Assembly (NCBI GenBank): GCA_021826315.1
Contig: JAKAZZ010000001.1
Coordinates: 47,282 to 111,281, forward strand
Direction of reading: 5' to 3'
DNA: 64,000 nucleotides
Source of the DNA: Actinomycetes bacterium
Lineage (GTDB): Bacteria; Actinomycetota; Acidimicrobiia; Acidimicrobiales; Acidimicrobiaceae
Part shown: piece after piece, positions 45,721 to 55,295 of the stretch
How the letters are laid out: each line of letters begins with the position of its first letter
How positions within the stretch are numbered: position 1 is the stretch's first letter
Made by a program: the position numbers and the translations under genes
The notes under the pieces: generated by a model
Databases searched by the model: none
What the model was told of the DNA's origin: nothing
The model's input: the letters and a program-made list of their open reading frames with translations, nothing else

Positions 45721-46389
45721 ATGTCGTTTATCACAAACAACCTGTTGTCTTTGAGTGGCTGGACTGCTGCGTTTTTGATCTTCCTCTTCCCCGCCCTTGA
45801 GTCCTCGGTCTTCCTCGGCTTTATCTTCCCCGGAGAAACGGCAGTTATCATTGGTGGCGTTCTCGCCTATGAACATCGCATCTCCCTCCCCTTGGCTATA
45901 GGTGCTGCAATTTTGGGTGCAATACTTGGAGATACAGTCGGTTATTTCGTCGGTCGCATATACGGTCGAAAGATCTTGAACTCTAAGTTAGGCCGACGCA
46001 TCCTCAAGCCAAATCACCTCACTTTTGCCGAGACCTTTATCTCTAGAAGGGGTGGCTTCGGAGTCTTCTTGGGGCGTTTCGCTGCTGCGCTAAGAGCATT
46101 CGTCCCCGGCCTAGCCGGAATGGGTGGGATGCACTATCCCACCTTCTTGTTCTTTAATGTGCTCGGTGGCATAACTTGGGCTACCGGATTTTCGTTAGCT
46201 GGCTACCTAGCCGGTGCAAGCTTTAAAAAGGTTCAGTCTTACTCGAGCATTGCCGGATACGTGCTCATGGCAATCATCATCTTGGGCATCGTCTTGCTAG
46301 TGGTGAGGAGAAAGCGTCGCGAGCGACTTGAGGAACTTGCTAGCGGCGGGAACGAAGGTTCAGGTACACCTAGTGATAGTGACAGCTAG
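45721..46389 (+). CDS. DedA-family membrane protein
   Basis: A 222-aa DedA/SNARE-associated (VTT) protein. Signatures are FPALESSVFLGFIFPGETAVIIGG (the first re-entrant loop with the conserved Glu), ILGDTVGYFVGRIYGR, and FLGRFAAALRAFVPGLAGMGGMHYPTF with the functional arginines. DedA proteins work as undecaprenyl phosphate or lipid translocases in envelope maintenance. The C-terminal tail is basic then Ser/Gly/Glu-rich. ATG 45721. Single gene, converging with the GT2 gene. Confidence 0.92.
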   Translation: MSFITNNLLSLSGWTAAFLIFLFPALESSVFLGFIFPGETAVIIGGVLAYEHRISLPLAIGAAILGAILGDTVGYFVGRIYGRKILNSKLGRRILKPNHLTFAETFISRRGGFGVFLGRFAAALRAFVPGLAGMGGMHYPTFLFFNVLGGITWATGFSLAGYLAGASFKKVQSYSSIAGYVLMAIIILGIVLLVVRRKRRERLEELASGGNEGSGTPSDSDS

Positions 46390-46459
46390 GTGTAATGACT
46401 GGTGGGCTATATGCCTCTTGATGGCCCCGGTTTAATGTTTGGCGTTGGCTACGGTAGAT

Positions 46460-47335
46460 CTACTTCGAAGCGCGCGATCGTAAAAATGGAAGGGTGAACT
46501 TCAAGAGCGCTTGGGTGTTTTTCGTTAACCTACCTGAGGTTGCGAGGGTTAAAGTCATCTTTGCGGCGGGCCGGATATTTTTGGTGAGTATTTGTCCAAT
46601 GAGGATCCGTTGGCGGTGCCAAGCTAGAAGTACGTCTCGATCGCTTGGAGACAATCCTCCAGAATCGTACGCCTTTTCCATGACAATAGGAGACTTCTCA
46701 AATAAGGTCGTAAGGTCCTTAGATACGCCTTTAGGCGAGTCACGGTACATTACAAGGGGTGTGTCATCGACGTAAACCTTTGATAGGAGTGCCGCCCGTA
46801 TCCACATCTCCCAATCCTCTGCCACGTCGACGTTTGGATCGAAGGTGCCTACCTCATTAAATACGGAGGCCTTCATGAGGACGGTGGATGTTTGAAATTG
46901 GTTTAGTCTAAGCAAGTCTTTGCGTTCGACGATGTGGAAGCCTGCATTATCAGCTCTTAGTTCTTTTTGGCTTCGCCTCCATGCGGTCGCAAAGATTTGT
47001 ATTTCAGGGTTTGCGCTGGCTGACGCTACTTGCCTCTCCAGTTTTTCTGGGTGCCAAAGATCGTCACCATCGCAGAAGGAGATCCAATTGCCATTGCATA
47101 GCGATATGCCACTGTTGCGAGCCTTGGATGGCCCCCCATTTTCTCTAACTATTAGGCGAATTCTTTCGCCGTAGCCTTGGAGGATCTCAACTGATTTGTC
47201 TTTTGATCCATCGTCCACTACAACGATCTCTAGTGGCGCCAAGCTTTGATCTAGGATTGAGTCAATTGTTTCGGCTATAGTTTCAGCGCTGTTGTAGCAG
47301 GTGACAACGACTGAAATTTCTAAATTCTCGATCAC
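46460..47335 (-). CDS. Family 2 glycosyltransferase
   Basis: A 291-aa GT-A fold enzyme: VVVTCYNSAETIAETIDSIL and EIVVVDDGSKDKSVEIL bind the nucleotide sugar, ISFCDGDDLWHPEKL carries the DxD-like metal site, and VAEDWEMWIRAAL is the ED-type catalytic region. Sugar and acceptor are unknown. GTG 47335 overlaps the murE stop codon by one base, so it is translated with murE and may glycosylate an envelope polymer. Inverting transfer is expected for GT2. Confidence 0.87.
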   Translation of the reverse strand: MIENLEISVVVTCYNSAETIAETIDSILDQSLAPLEIVVVDDGSKDKSVEILQGYGERIRLIVRENGGPSKARNSGISLCNGNWISFCDGDDLWHPEKLERQVASASANPEIQIFATAWRRSQKELRADNAGFHIVERKDLLRLNQFQTSTVLMKASVFNEVGTFDPNVDVAEDWEMWIRAALLSKVYVDDTPLVMYRDSPKGVSKDLTTLFEKSPIVMEKAYDSGGLSPSDRDVLLAWHRQRILIGQILTKNIRPAAKMTLTLATSGRLTKNTQALLKFTLPFLRSRASK

Positions 47336-48852
47336 TAAATCGCCAAGCTCTCGAAGGAGCTACTCGCAGCTTCGCTTGTTGTAAATTGTGTCGCTGCTTT
47401 GGCTACCTCTTCGCGGTCGTCAAGATGGACGATCTTTGATCCGATGCGGATAGTGGTCTCGTGGCCGCGGCCCACGATCACGACCGCATCATTCTCCGTC
47501 GCGTTTTGGACGGCAAAGGCGATCGCCTCACTGCGGTCTATGATCACCCTGACATCGCAAGCGTGCGAATCGAGCGTTCCTAAAAAGAGTTGCATTGCGA
47601 TCGCCTCTGGATCTTCGTCGCCAGGGTTGTCAGTCGTCAAGATCGCAACGTCTGCCATTGCCAGGCTTGCACCAAGGGTTGGACGCTTAAATCGATCACG
47701 ACCACCTCGCGCACCACCGATGGCGTAGACCTTTCCCGTTGGAGCTATGAGAGATCGAACTGTGTGGATTAGATTCGCAATCGAGTCTGGTGTATGTGCG
47801 TAATCAACGACGACCATTCCGGGCTGTCCTGCCCTTACTATTTGGAAGCGCCCATCCACCGACTCACACTCTTCGATTCCCTTAGCTGCGTCGTCGGGGC
47901 TCACCTCTAATTCAAGGGCTGCGATGAAGGCGGCTGCGGCGTTGTACGCATTGATTGCGCCGATAATTTTTGTTGAGATTTGATAGCTATTTCCATTGTT
48001 GGTGAGGGTGAATGTAGTTCGGGAGAGGTCGACGTCAACATCGGTAATTCGATAGTCCGCATCTGCTGCGTGGCCGAAGGTTGCAACGGGAATCGAGACG
48101 ATATGGCTTAGTCGTCTTCCCCAGGGATCGTCGACATTTATTATCGCCTTTGAACAACGGTTGCGATCGAAGAGCTTCGACTTGGCGTAAAAGTACTGCT
48201 CCATGGTTCCGTGGTAGTCGAGGTGCTCTGGAGATAAGTTGGTGAAGATGCCTAATCGAAAGAACGTTCCGTCGACGCGGTATTGGTCAAGGCCGTGGGA
48301 GGATACCTCCATAGAGACTACGTCTGCGCCGCCGTTGGCCATCTCATTTAGGAGGTATTGAAGGTCAGGTCCCTCTGGAGTTGTAAATGTCGAACCAACA
48401 CGTTTGTTGGCGCTTCTGACTTCGATAGTGCCGATAACGCCGGTTGCAAGGTCGCCATGCGATAGTGCTGCATCGAGCAAAAATGAAGTTGTTGTCTTGC
48501 CGTTGGTACCGGTTACGCCAACGAGCGAGACTCTGGAACTTGGGTGGTCGTATACTTCGCAAGCTATTTGGCCAAGAGTTTGCCGTACTGAAGGTACGAC
48601 TAGAAGTGAAATCTGATTGCTAATTGCGGGCGAGATTAGAGTTGGTTCGGAGCAGATAATCGCGCTCGCACCTAATTCGACTGCAGTTTGTACGAAGTCA
48701 TATCCGTTGGAGTGGGACCCCGTCATGGCGGCATAAGCAAAGCCGGATGCAACTTTGCGGGAATCGTGGGTGACGTCGGTAATAGTTACGTCTGGACCTA
48801 CCACGTACGACTCGGGGAGTCTCTTTGCCAATTGGGTCAGTGTAATTTTCAC
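47335..48852 (-). CDS. murE: UDP-MurNAc-tripeptide synthetase (MurE)
   Basis: MurE adds the third amino acid to UDP-MurNAc-L-Ala-D-Glu during peptidoglycan synthesis. Evident: VTHDSRKVASGFAYAAM (UDP-binding domain), GVTGTNGKTTTSFLLD (ATP loop), MEVSSHGLDQYRVDG, FTNLSPEHLDYHGTMEQY and VVDYAHTPDSI. The substrate motif reads DNPGDEDP; meso-DAP ligases have DNPR, where Arg grips the DAP carboxylate. The Arg-to-Gly change leaves the third residue (DAP, Lys or other) open. Start GTG 48852 fits homologues; TTG 48876 is open. It stands outside the usual division/cell-wall cluster and is coupled to a GT2 gene, so it might be a second MurE. Confidence 0.9.
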   Translation of the reverse strand: MKITLTQLAKRLPESYVVGPDVTITDVTHDSRKVASGFAYAAMTGSHSNGYDFVQTAVELGASAIICSEPTLISPAISNQISLLVVPSVRQTLGQIACEVYDHPSSRVSLVGVTGTNGKTTTSFLLDAALSHGDLATGVIGTIEVRSANKRVGSTFTTPEGPDLQYLLNEMANGGADVVSMEVSSHGLDQYRVDGTFFRLGIFTNLSPEHLDYHGTMEQYFYAKSKLFDRNRCSKAIINVDDPWGRRLSHIVSIPVATFGHAADADYRITDVDVDLSRTTFTLTNNGNSYQISTKIIGAINAYNAAAAFIAALELEVSPDDAAKGIEECESVDGRFQIVRAGQPGMVVVDYAHTPDSIANLIHTVRSLIAPTGKVYAIGGARGGRDRFKRPTLGASLAMADVAILTTDNPGDEDPEAIAMQLFLGTLDSHACDVRVIIDRSEAIAFAVQNATENDAVVIVGRGHETTIRIGSKIVHLDDREEVAKAATQFTTSEAASSSFESLAI

Positions 48853-49076
48853 TATTAAAAGACGTCCTCTAGACAAAACTTGAACTAAAGCCTATCGCCG
48901 GTATTTAACGTTTCCTGAAAATAATGTCAAAGCAGTGTGAATTCGACTCGAAAGTCCCCCACGCTCCCTTGAATCTTTGGAGAAAATTCCCGATCAACTG
49001 ATAACGAGAGACGACTTGGTCACTTCTTCGAAAGGACTTCGATTTGAAGCAGATGCCATCGAATCTCTTCAGATTG

Positions 49077-49148
<72 letters not shown>

Positions 49149-49280
49149 AGCTTAATTACAATCTAGTTTCGTTCAACTTGCTTATAAGTACCTTTTTGAT
49201 AAGTCGTTAGTACCTCGGCAAAAAGTTGATTGAGAAAATTGAATTAGGATATAGAGACTGGGCGAAAGGAACGTAAAAAG

Positions 49281-50894
49281 GTGTTGGAGATCAAGAAGCA
49301 CTTGCATTCGGTAGTAAGTGGTGCCGCCGAACGTCTCGGTTACCAGAACCTTAGCTTCGATATAACTGAACCAGCGCGTCCAGAATTTGGCGATTTCGCC
49401 ACGAATGCTGCACTAATAGGGGCTAAAGCTGCTGCTATGAACCCCCGGGCATTTGCCGACTCCCTTGTCAAGGAGCTTGAAGGCGTGGGGGATTCAAATA
49501 TCGAATCTATATCAGTGGCTGGTCCGGGATTTATCAACTTCAAGCTCAACCGCAATTGGCTACATGATGAGATACGCCTAGCTCTAGAACAAGGTGAAAG
49601 CAGCTACGGAAAGGTCGACGTAGGAAAGGGCGCAAAGCTCTTGCTGGAGTTTGTCTCGGCTAATCCAACTGGCCCCCTGCACCTTGGTAATGGTTGGTGG
49701 GCATCTTATGGTGACTCGCTAGCTCGACTTCTACGATTTGTGAATTACCAAGTCTCCACCGAGTACTACGTAAATGATACGGGTGGCCAAATCAGAGCCC
49801 TAGGGGGGTCAATCGTCGGAATTCGAAATGGCGAAGGGGCGCCTGAGGGCGGATACTCCGGTTCATACGTTGTCGACCTGGCTAATTCCTACACGGGTTC
49901 GGACGATTTTACGGAGGCGGGACGGTGGGCCGCGGAGCAGATCCTCGTCTTCATCAAGGACAGTCTTTCAAAGCTTGAGATTAAGTTTGATAATTGGTAC
50001 AGCCAAGCCTCAATCGAAGAGTCTGGTCTTGTAGCGGAGGTTATCGCAGTAATGGAGTCTGCGGGTGTTATCGACTTGATCGATGGGAAGAAGGTCTTCC
50101 GAGCAACTGAATTTGGTGACAGTCGCGACCGCTATCTTACAAAGGAGAACGGAGATTTTACCTACTTAGCTGGGGACATCGCATACCACTACAACAAGTT
50201 GGTTACGCGTGGTTTTGACTACGCGATCGATATCTTTGGAGCGGACCATCAAGGGCAGGTCCCTAGCCTGAAGGGTGCAATGGTTGCTCTCGGAGTCCAA
50301 AGTGACCGACTCGAGATCCTCTTGGGTCAGATGGTATCTCTCGTTCGCGACGATGAGGTAGTTAAGTTTTCAAAGCGCAAGGGGAACGTCGTCGATCTTG
50401 GCGAAGTTACAGATGAGATCGGGCCGAGTGCTATGCGACTGCTCTCGCTCTCTACCTCGATAGATCGAGCCACGACGGTTGACCTTGAAAGTGTCCGGTC
50501 CAAGTCGATGGATAACCCGGTGTACTACATTCAATATGCGCACGCTCGCATGGCCGCGGTCGAACGCATGCGAATCGAGAGGGGGGTCGACGATCCTTCG
50601 CTGGATAGCGTTGACCTTTCCCTCCTCGAGCACCCGCGAGAGATTGAACTGTTGAAGGTCATGGCACGTTTAGATGAGACGATTGAATTTGCTTCAAGGG
50701 AGCGGGCTCCATACAAGATCGTTGGATGGTTGAAGGAGTTCGCCTCAGCCTTTCACGGCTTCTACCATGACTGTTCTATCCTTGGAGCCTCGAGTGAGGT
50801 GGCTGCGGCACGAATTCTCTTGGTGAGAAGTTGCCAAGTTGCACTGCGCGTTGCCTTGGGAATAGTGGGCGTAACTGCACCAGAGCAGATGTAG
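49281..50894 (+). CDS. argS: Arginyl-tRNA synthetase
   Basis: Class I synthetase charging tRNA-Arg, 537 aa. The N-terminal Arg-tRNA synthetase additional domain binds the tRNA D-loop (ITEPARPEFGDFATNAAL). The HIGH motif is SANPTGPLHLGNGW, written HLGN. KMSK appears as FSKRKGN. The DALR anticodon-binding domain fills the C-terminus with YIQYAHARMAAVER. GTG 49281 starts the actinobacterial series argS-lysA-hom-thrC-rho-rpmE-prfA-prmC. Confidence 0.96.
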   Translation: MLEIKKHLHSVVSGAAERLGYQNLSFDITEPARPEFGDFATNAALIGAKAAAMNPRAFADSLVKELEGVGDSNIESISVAGPGFINFKLNRNWLHDEIRLALEQGESSYGKVDVGKGAKLLLEFVSANPTGPLHLGNGWWASYGDSLARLLRFVNYQVSTEYYVNDTGGQIRALGGSIVGIRNGEGAPEGGYSGSYVVDLANSYTGSDDFTEAGRWAAEQILVFIKDSLSKLEIKFDNWYSQASIEESGLVAEVIAVMESAGVIDLIDGKKVFRATEFGDSRDRYLTKENGDFTYLAGDIAYHYNKLVTRGFDYAIDIFGADHQGQVPSLKGAMVALGVQSDRLEILLGQMVSLVRDDEVVKFSKRKGNVVDLGEVTDEIGPSAMRLLSLSTSIDRATTVDLESVRSKSMDNPVYYIQYAHARMAAVERMRIERGVDDPSLDSVDLSLLEHPREIELLKVMARLDETIEFASRERAPYKIVGWLKEFASAFHGFYHDCSILGASSEVAAARILLVRSCQVALRVALGIVGVTAPEQM

Positions 50895-50937
50895 CAACGA
50901 CGATGGCTAATCCGGTTGAAATTGAAAGAGGAGTGTC

Positions 50938-52215
50938 TTGAATCCACTCAGTCCCCACCTGCTACCATTAGGGGCTTCAACAGATGACGAAGGCAAGTTG
51001 ACTTTACATGGTGTGAGCTTTGAAGAGCTCGTTGAGGTTTACGGAACACCTCTCTTCGTCTACGACACCGACGACATCGTTGACAAGGTAACGCACTTGA
51101 CTAGGGTCGCCAATTGGAAGGTTGCCTATGCTTCAAAGGCCTTTCTTTCGGTAGCTCTTCTTCGACTCTTGAAGAGTTACGACATCCTATTAGATGTTGC
51201 TTCGGGTGGCGAGCTAGCCGTAGCAAAAGCGGCAGATTTTCCCGGAGATCGACTCATATTTCACGGAAATAATAAGTCACGGAGAGAACTTGAAGAGGCC
51301 GTAGCGTACGGAGTGGGCCTAATTGTCTTGGATTCGTTCAACGAAGTTGAACGACTTAGGCAAATTGCAAAGCGCGAGGGAAAAGTCGTCCCAGTCTTAG
51401 TACGCGTTACTCCTGGAGTTGAGGCTCACACTCATGAGTACATCATGACCGGTCAGGAGGATTCAAAGTTTGGATTCTCTGTCTCGAGTGGAGCGGCAAA
51501 AAAGGCGATTGAGACCATAATGGGCGATGAAGCTCTCGAATTTATGGGTATACACGCCCATATTGGATCCCAGATATTTCTTCTTGAATCGTTTCGAAAA
51601 GAGGTTGAAGCTCTAGCTCCTTTGCTTCACGCCTATAGGCCGCGCATAATCAATTTGGGAGGTGGGATAGGTGTTGCCTACCTCAACTACGAGGAGAGCG
51701 GTGACTTTGCGATTTGGGCAAAGACGCTCACCGCAACTCTCGATGAGCTCACTCTCGACTTCGACTACGAAGTGATCGTAGAGCCTGGTAGGGCGATAGT
51801 TGCATCGTCGGCTTTAACTTTTTACACCGTCGGTACCGTAAAGGAAGTGGAAGGTGTGCGTACTTACCTCGCAGTCGACGGCGGTATGAGTGATAACCCT
51901 AGGCCGGTCATCTACGACTCAGGGTATGAGGCATTTCTGCCACGTGCAGTCGGAGCCGATAGAGACAAGAACTTTCGGATCGTCGGAAAGCACTGCGAAA
52001 GTGGTGACGTGATCATTAAAGACGCGTTTTTGCCGAGCGAGACTTCAGTAGGGGACGTTGTAGCTACTCCGGTAACCGGGGCGTATGGCTACTCAATGGC
52101 CTCTAACTACAATCGAGTACCTCGTCCCCCCGTTGTTTTTGTAGATTCCAGCGGTCACCGCCTAGCAATTCGTGGAGAGACCTATGACGATCTGCTCCGA
52201 TTGGAACTCTTTTAG
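50938..52215 (+). CDS. lysA: Diaminopimelate decarboxylase
   Basis: LysA decarboxylates meso-DAP to L-lysine with PLP. The 425-aa fold-type III enzyme has YASKAFLS with the PLP lysine, DVASGGELAVA, FHGNNKS, HIGSQ, NLGGGIGV and the C-terminal KHCESGD plus GAYGYSMASNYN, the latter pair building the active site at the dimer interface. TTG 50938 is preceded by AGAGGAG. It follows argS by 43 bp. It shows that DAP is made in this organism, relevant to the odd MurE motif. Confidence 0.96.
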   Translation: MNPLSPHLLPLGASTDDEGKLTLHGVSFEELVEVYGTPLFVYDTDDIVDKVTHLTRVANWKVAYASKAFLSVALLRLLKSYDILLDVASGGELAVAKAADFPGDRLIFHGNNKSRRELEEAVAYGVGLIVLDSFNEVERLRQIAKREGKVVPVLVRVTPGVEAHTHEYIMTGQEDSKFGFSVSSGAAKKAIETIMGDEALEFMGIHAHIGSQIFLLESFRKEVEALAPLLHAYRPRIINLGGGIGVAYLNYEESGDFAIWAKTLTATLDELTLDFDYEVIVEPGRAIVASSALTFYTVGTVKEVEGVRTYLAVDGGMSDNPRPVIYDSGYEAFLPRAVGADRDKNFRIVGKHCESGDVIIKDAFLPSETSVGDVVATPVTGAYGYSMASNYNRVPRPPVVFVDSSGHRLAIRGETYDDLLRLELF

Positions 52216-52373
52216 TTCCACATTTGATATGTAATTCGTCGAATAGCCATTGGTTAAATGTCTTTTGTGCCTCAGACGATACGATATAGGTAGACATTAG
52301 TTTCACGTGCGAGGCGACAACCGATTTGGGTTGGTTTGTCTCGAAAAGTGTCATTTATTAGGTGGTGAGTTAG

Positions 52374-53663
52374 ATTCCAGTTCGTATCGGCCTTCTAGGT
52401 TGTGGCAATGTCGGAAGCGAGTTGGTGCGACTTATTTCAACTGGCGGCGTACAGATCAAGGCCCAAACAGGCGAAGAGTTGCAGATTTCTCGGATTGCGG
52501 TTCGCGACCTCACGCGGGACCGGGGCGAATGGGTAGATCGAAGCATCCTCACCGATGATCCTAACGAAGTTGTAAATGATCCAGAGATCGATATCGTAGT
52601 CGAGGTCATGGGAGGGATTGATCCCGCCCGACATCTCATCGAAAGTGCCATTATGGCTGGCAAGTCGGTAGTAACCGCCAATAAGGCACTGCTTGCAGTG
52701 GCTGGTGCGGAGCTGACCAAACTCGCCGACGACTCGCATAAGGACATATTCTTTGAGGCTGCTGTTGCAGGTGGCATCCCACTTATACGCTCTTTGAGAG
52801 TATCGCTCGTCGGTGAAAGAGTACGGCGTATCGCCGGAATTGTAAATGGTACGACCAACTTTATCCTCTCTTCCATGTCAGATAGTGGAGCTTCCTACGA
52901 AGAGGCGTTGAGGGTTGCAACCGATTTGGGTTATGCAGAGGCAGATCCGACGGCTGACGTTGAAGGTGATGACGCAAGGGCAAAGGCTGCAATTCTTGCT
53001 ACGGTGGCATTCGGAAAGCTGGTACGCTTCGAGGACGTCTACCGTGAGGGAATCACGAAGATCACGAGTGATGACATAGCCTTTGCTAAGCGACATGGCT
53101 TTGAGATAAAACTTCTAGCTATCTGCGAGCTCGACGAGCGGTCGGGCAGTGGTGATACTATCTCGGTCCGAGTCCATCCGAGCTTGGTTCCAATAAGCCA
53201 CCCCTTGGCACTCGTAAGGGATTCGTTCAACGCAGTATTTGTTACAGGTGACGCTGTAGGAGAATTGATGTTCTACGGTCGGGGAGCTGGCGGATCTCCA
53301 ACTGCTAGCGCAGTCCTAGGGGACATTATCGATGCAGCCCATAACCTGTCCTACGGCGTTACCGAGCGTCAATTAAGCAGAGACTCTGCCGCAATCGTTG
53401 ACATCGCTACGACTTCAAATAGCTTTTACGTAGCACTCGATGTTGAAGATCGCCCCGGAGTTTTAGCGCAAGTGGCCTCTGTCTTTGGCCGCAATCTCGT
53501 CTCGATCTACTCCATGGAGCAAGAGGGCAAGGGTGACGAAGCCCGCCTTGTCTTTATAACCCATACTGCCCCTGAGGCGGCTTTACATAGTACCCTTGAA
53601 GAGTTGGGTGAGTTGGAGACCGTTAAGCGAGTAGCTGGGTTTATTCGAGTATTCGACGCCTGA
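52374..53663 (+). CDS. hom: Homoserine dehydrogenase with ACT domain, probable ATT start
   Basis: Reduces aspartate semialdehyde to homoserine. The Rossmann loop VRIGLLGCGNVGSELV is encoded from 52380 on, but no ATG, GTG or TTG lies between the in-frame TAG at 52371-52373 and TTG 52422, which would cut off the NAD loop. ATT 52374, right after AGGTGGTGAG, is the only start that keeps the fold intact. Downstream are VEVMGGIDPA, SVVTANKALLA, EAAVAGGIPLIRSL, GIVNGTTNFIL, GYAEADPTADVEG (catalytic Asp/Lys region) and a C-terminal ACT domain (VALDVEDRPGVLAQVASVF) for feedback control by threonine. 429 aa from ATT. A sequencing error is the alternative. Confidence 0.92.
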   Translation: MPVRIGLLGCGNVGSELVRLISTGGVQIKAQTGEELQISRIAVRDLTRDRGEWVDRSILTDDPNEVVNDPEIDIVVEVMGGIDPARHLIESAIMAGKSVVTANKALLAVAGAELTKLADDSHKDIFFEAAVAGGIPLIRSLRVSLVGERVRRIAGIVNGTTNFILSSMSDSGASYEEALRVATDLGYAEADPTADVEGDDARAKAAILATVAFGKLVRFEDVYREGITKITSDDIAFAKRHGFEIKLLAICELDERSGSGDTISVRVHPSLVPISHPLALVRDSFNAVFVTGDAVGELMFYGRGAGGSPTASAVLGDIIDAAHNLSYGVTERQLSRDSAAIVDIATTSNSFYVALDVEDRPGVLAQVASVFGRNLVSIYSMEQEGKGDEARLVFITHTAPEAALHSTLEELGELETVKRVAGFIRVFDA

Positions 53664-53703
53664 TAAATCTGATTTTAGCTATGCCAAGTAGGAGCATGTA
53701 GAG

Positions 53704-54774
53704 ATGGTGGCAGGTATGAGTGGCTTACAAGAGCGACTGAATTGGCGTGGTTTGATCCTCGAATATCAAGAGTTTCTTCCATACACTAAGGGTTCAAAGG
53801 TAGTAACCCTACTAGAGGGTCGAACTCCGTTAATTCCGGCTCCCTACCTCTCCGAAGTAACAGGAGCCAATGTCTTTCTTAAGTACGAAGGTGCCAATCC
53901 GACGGGATCGTTCAAAGATCGTGGAATGACGATGGCCATCACTAAAGCACTTGAGGATGGCTCTAAAGCGGTCGTATGTGCCTCCACTGGCAATACATCC
54001 GCCGCTGCAGCGGCATATGCGGCCAAGGCGGGAATGAGCTGTTTGGTTCTGATTCCAGCTGGATACATCGCACTTGGAAAGTTGGCCCAGGCGCTCATTT
54101 ACGGTGCCAAAGTAGTTCAGATAAAGGGAAACTTCGATAGGGCATTGGATATAGTTCGCGAACTCGGCGAGACTAAGCCTGTTACGGTCGTAAATTCGAT
54201 AAATCCTCACCGCATTGAAGGTCAAAAAACTGGTGCATTTGAGGTCGTTGACCAACTAGGTTTTGCCCCTGATTACCACTTTATTCCGGTCGGTAATGCG
54301 GGTAATATTACCGCATACTGGAAGGGATATAACGAATACTATAAGGCAGGATTGAGTGACAAGTTGCCAAAGATGTGCGGAGTGCAAGCTGCAGGCGCAG
54401 CACCGATCGTACTTGGCCACCCCGTAGATGCCCCTGAGACGATTGCGACTGCAATTCGAATTGGAAAGCCTGCGTCTTGGGACGGCGCACTTGATGCCCG
54501 TGATAGTTCGGGAGGATCGATCACTTCTGCGACCGATGAAGAGATCCTTGCAGCGTATCGCCTCTTAGCTCAACGCGAGTCGGTATTTTGTGAACCAGCT
54601 TCGGCGGCTTCTGTTGCAGGGTTGCTAAAGTCCAAGTTGACGCCGGGGTCGACTGTAGTATGTGTCCTAACTGGCCATGGATTGAAAGATCCAGATACTG
54701 CGATCTCGCAGATTGAAGTCCCGAGTGCAATTGAAGCGACGATTGAGGCGATATCGGAGTCAGTGGGCATTTAA
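53704..54774 (+). CDS. thrC: Threonine synthase (hom-linked)
   Basis: PLP enzyme converting O-phosphohomoserine to threonine, 356 aa. It has [26 protein letters not shown] with the PLP lysine K71, [19 protein letters not shown] and [13 protein letters not shown]. It lacks the N-terminal zinc ribbon of the paralogue at 7567 and matches the short actinobacterial ThrC. It follows hom by 40 bp. In Mycobacterium and relatives thrB comes next; here 521 bp without a gene follow, then rho. Confidence 0.94.
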   Translation: MVAGMSGLQERLNWRGLILEYQEFLPYTKGSKVVTLLEGRTPLIPAPYLSEVTGANVFLKYEGANPTGSFKDRGMTMAITKALEDGSKAVVCASTGNTSAAAAAYAAKAGMSCLVLIPAGYIALGKLAQALIYGAKVVQIKGNFDRALDIVRELGETKPVTVVNSINPHRIEGQKTGAFEVVDQLGFAPDYHFIPVGNAGNITAYWKGYNEYYKAGLSDKLPKMCGVQAAGAAPIVLGHPVDAPETIATAIRIGKPASWDGALDARDSSGGSITSATDEEILAAYRLLAQRESVFCEPASAASVAGLLKSKLTPGSTVVCVLTGHGLKDPDTAISQIEVPSAIEATIEAISESVGI

Positions 54775-55295
54775 TAATTGTGTTGCCACCTCTCGGACTT
54801 TGAACTTCAATACGGGGGGCGGCGCAAAATTTAATTCAGATATAAACGCGCTAACTGGGCTCTAAAGTTTGAGTGTGCAGTTGGTTCTGTTGTGCGAATT
54901 TATTTTCGTATCTGATTTTTTCTGTAGCTAAATCGCCTTTACATGGAGAGTGCACGTCACTTGTTTCAGGGGGATTGGGAGCGAGTTCCCTCGCACAAGC
55001 CGATTTAGCGAATATTGCATCGCTTTGTTTTAGCGGAATCAACGGCAGGAAATCAAATTAATTTGTTCAGATGTGGTTTTTCTCCGAAACGCTGTTATAT
55101 TCGTAGTTACAGGAATCTTCCACTCGGGAGAAGTAAGTCCGCAAGGATGAAGCTGAGAAATACCCTCTCTCGAAAAAATCACCCGTTGTATTCCTGATAA
55201 TAGTTTTCTTAAGCAAGCCACAGCCGTGATTTTGGTTAATTGTATGAAATTTTGCGATGTACGCGGCGTGAAAGACAAAAGTAGAGGTCCGCTAA
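54775..55295. other. Intergenic region where thrB is normally found
   Basis: 521 bp between thrC and rho. No frame on either strand gives a homoserine-kinase motif (such as the PxGxGLGSS loop); short frames look random. The stretch is AT-rich around 54820-55075. At 55120-55200 there are blocks resembling a TPP-riboswitch 5' half (listed separately). The rho promoter must lie here; TATATT near 55100 is a possible -10 without a clear -35. Confidence 0.6.
55120..55200 (+). promoter_or_regulatory. Weak TPP-riboswitch-like blocks, possibly a relic
   Basis: ACTCGGGAG (55122-55130), then GCTGAGAAATACCC (55152-55165), then CCTGATAA about 30 nt later occur in the order of the thiamine-pyrophosphate aptamer. 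The decisive GCGNAGGGA block that closes the aptamer is missing and spacing in the 3' half is wrong. rho is not a thiamine gene. Treat as chance or decayed unless a covariance search supports it. Confidence 0.15.

Noticed and set aside
52422..53663. hom starting at TTG 52422
   Set aside because: This start would remove the glycine-rich NAD-binding loop that is encoded in frame just upstream.
54775..55295. Degenerate thrB in the gap before rho
   Set aside because: I compared both strands with GHMP-kinase motifs and saw no PxGxGLGSS-like or C-terminal block; a profile search could still overturn this.
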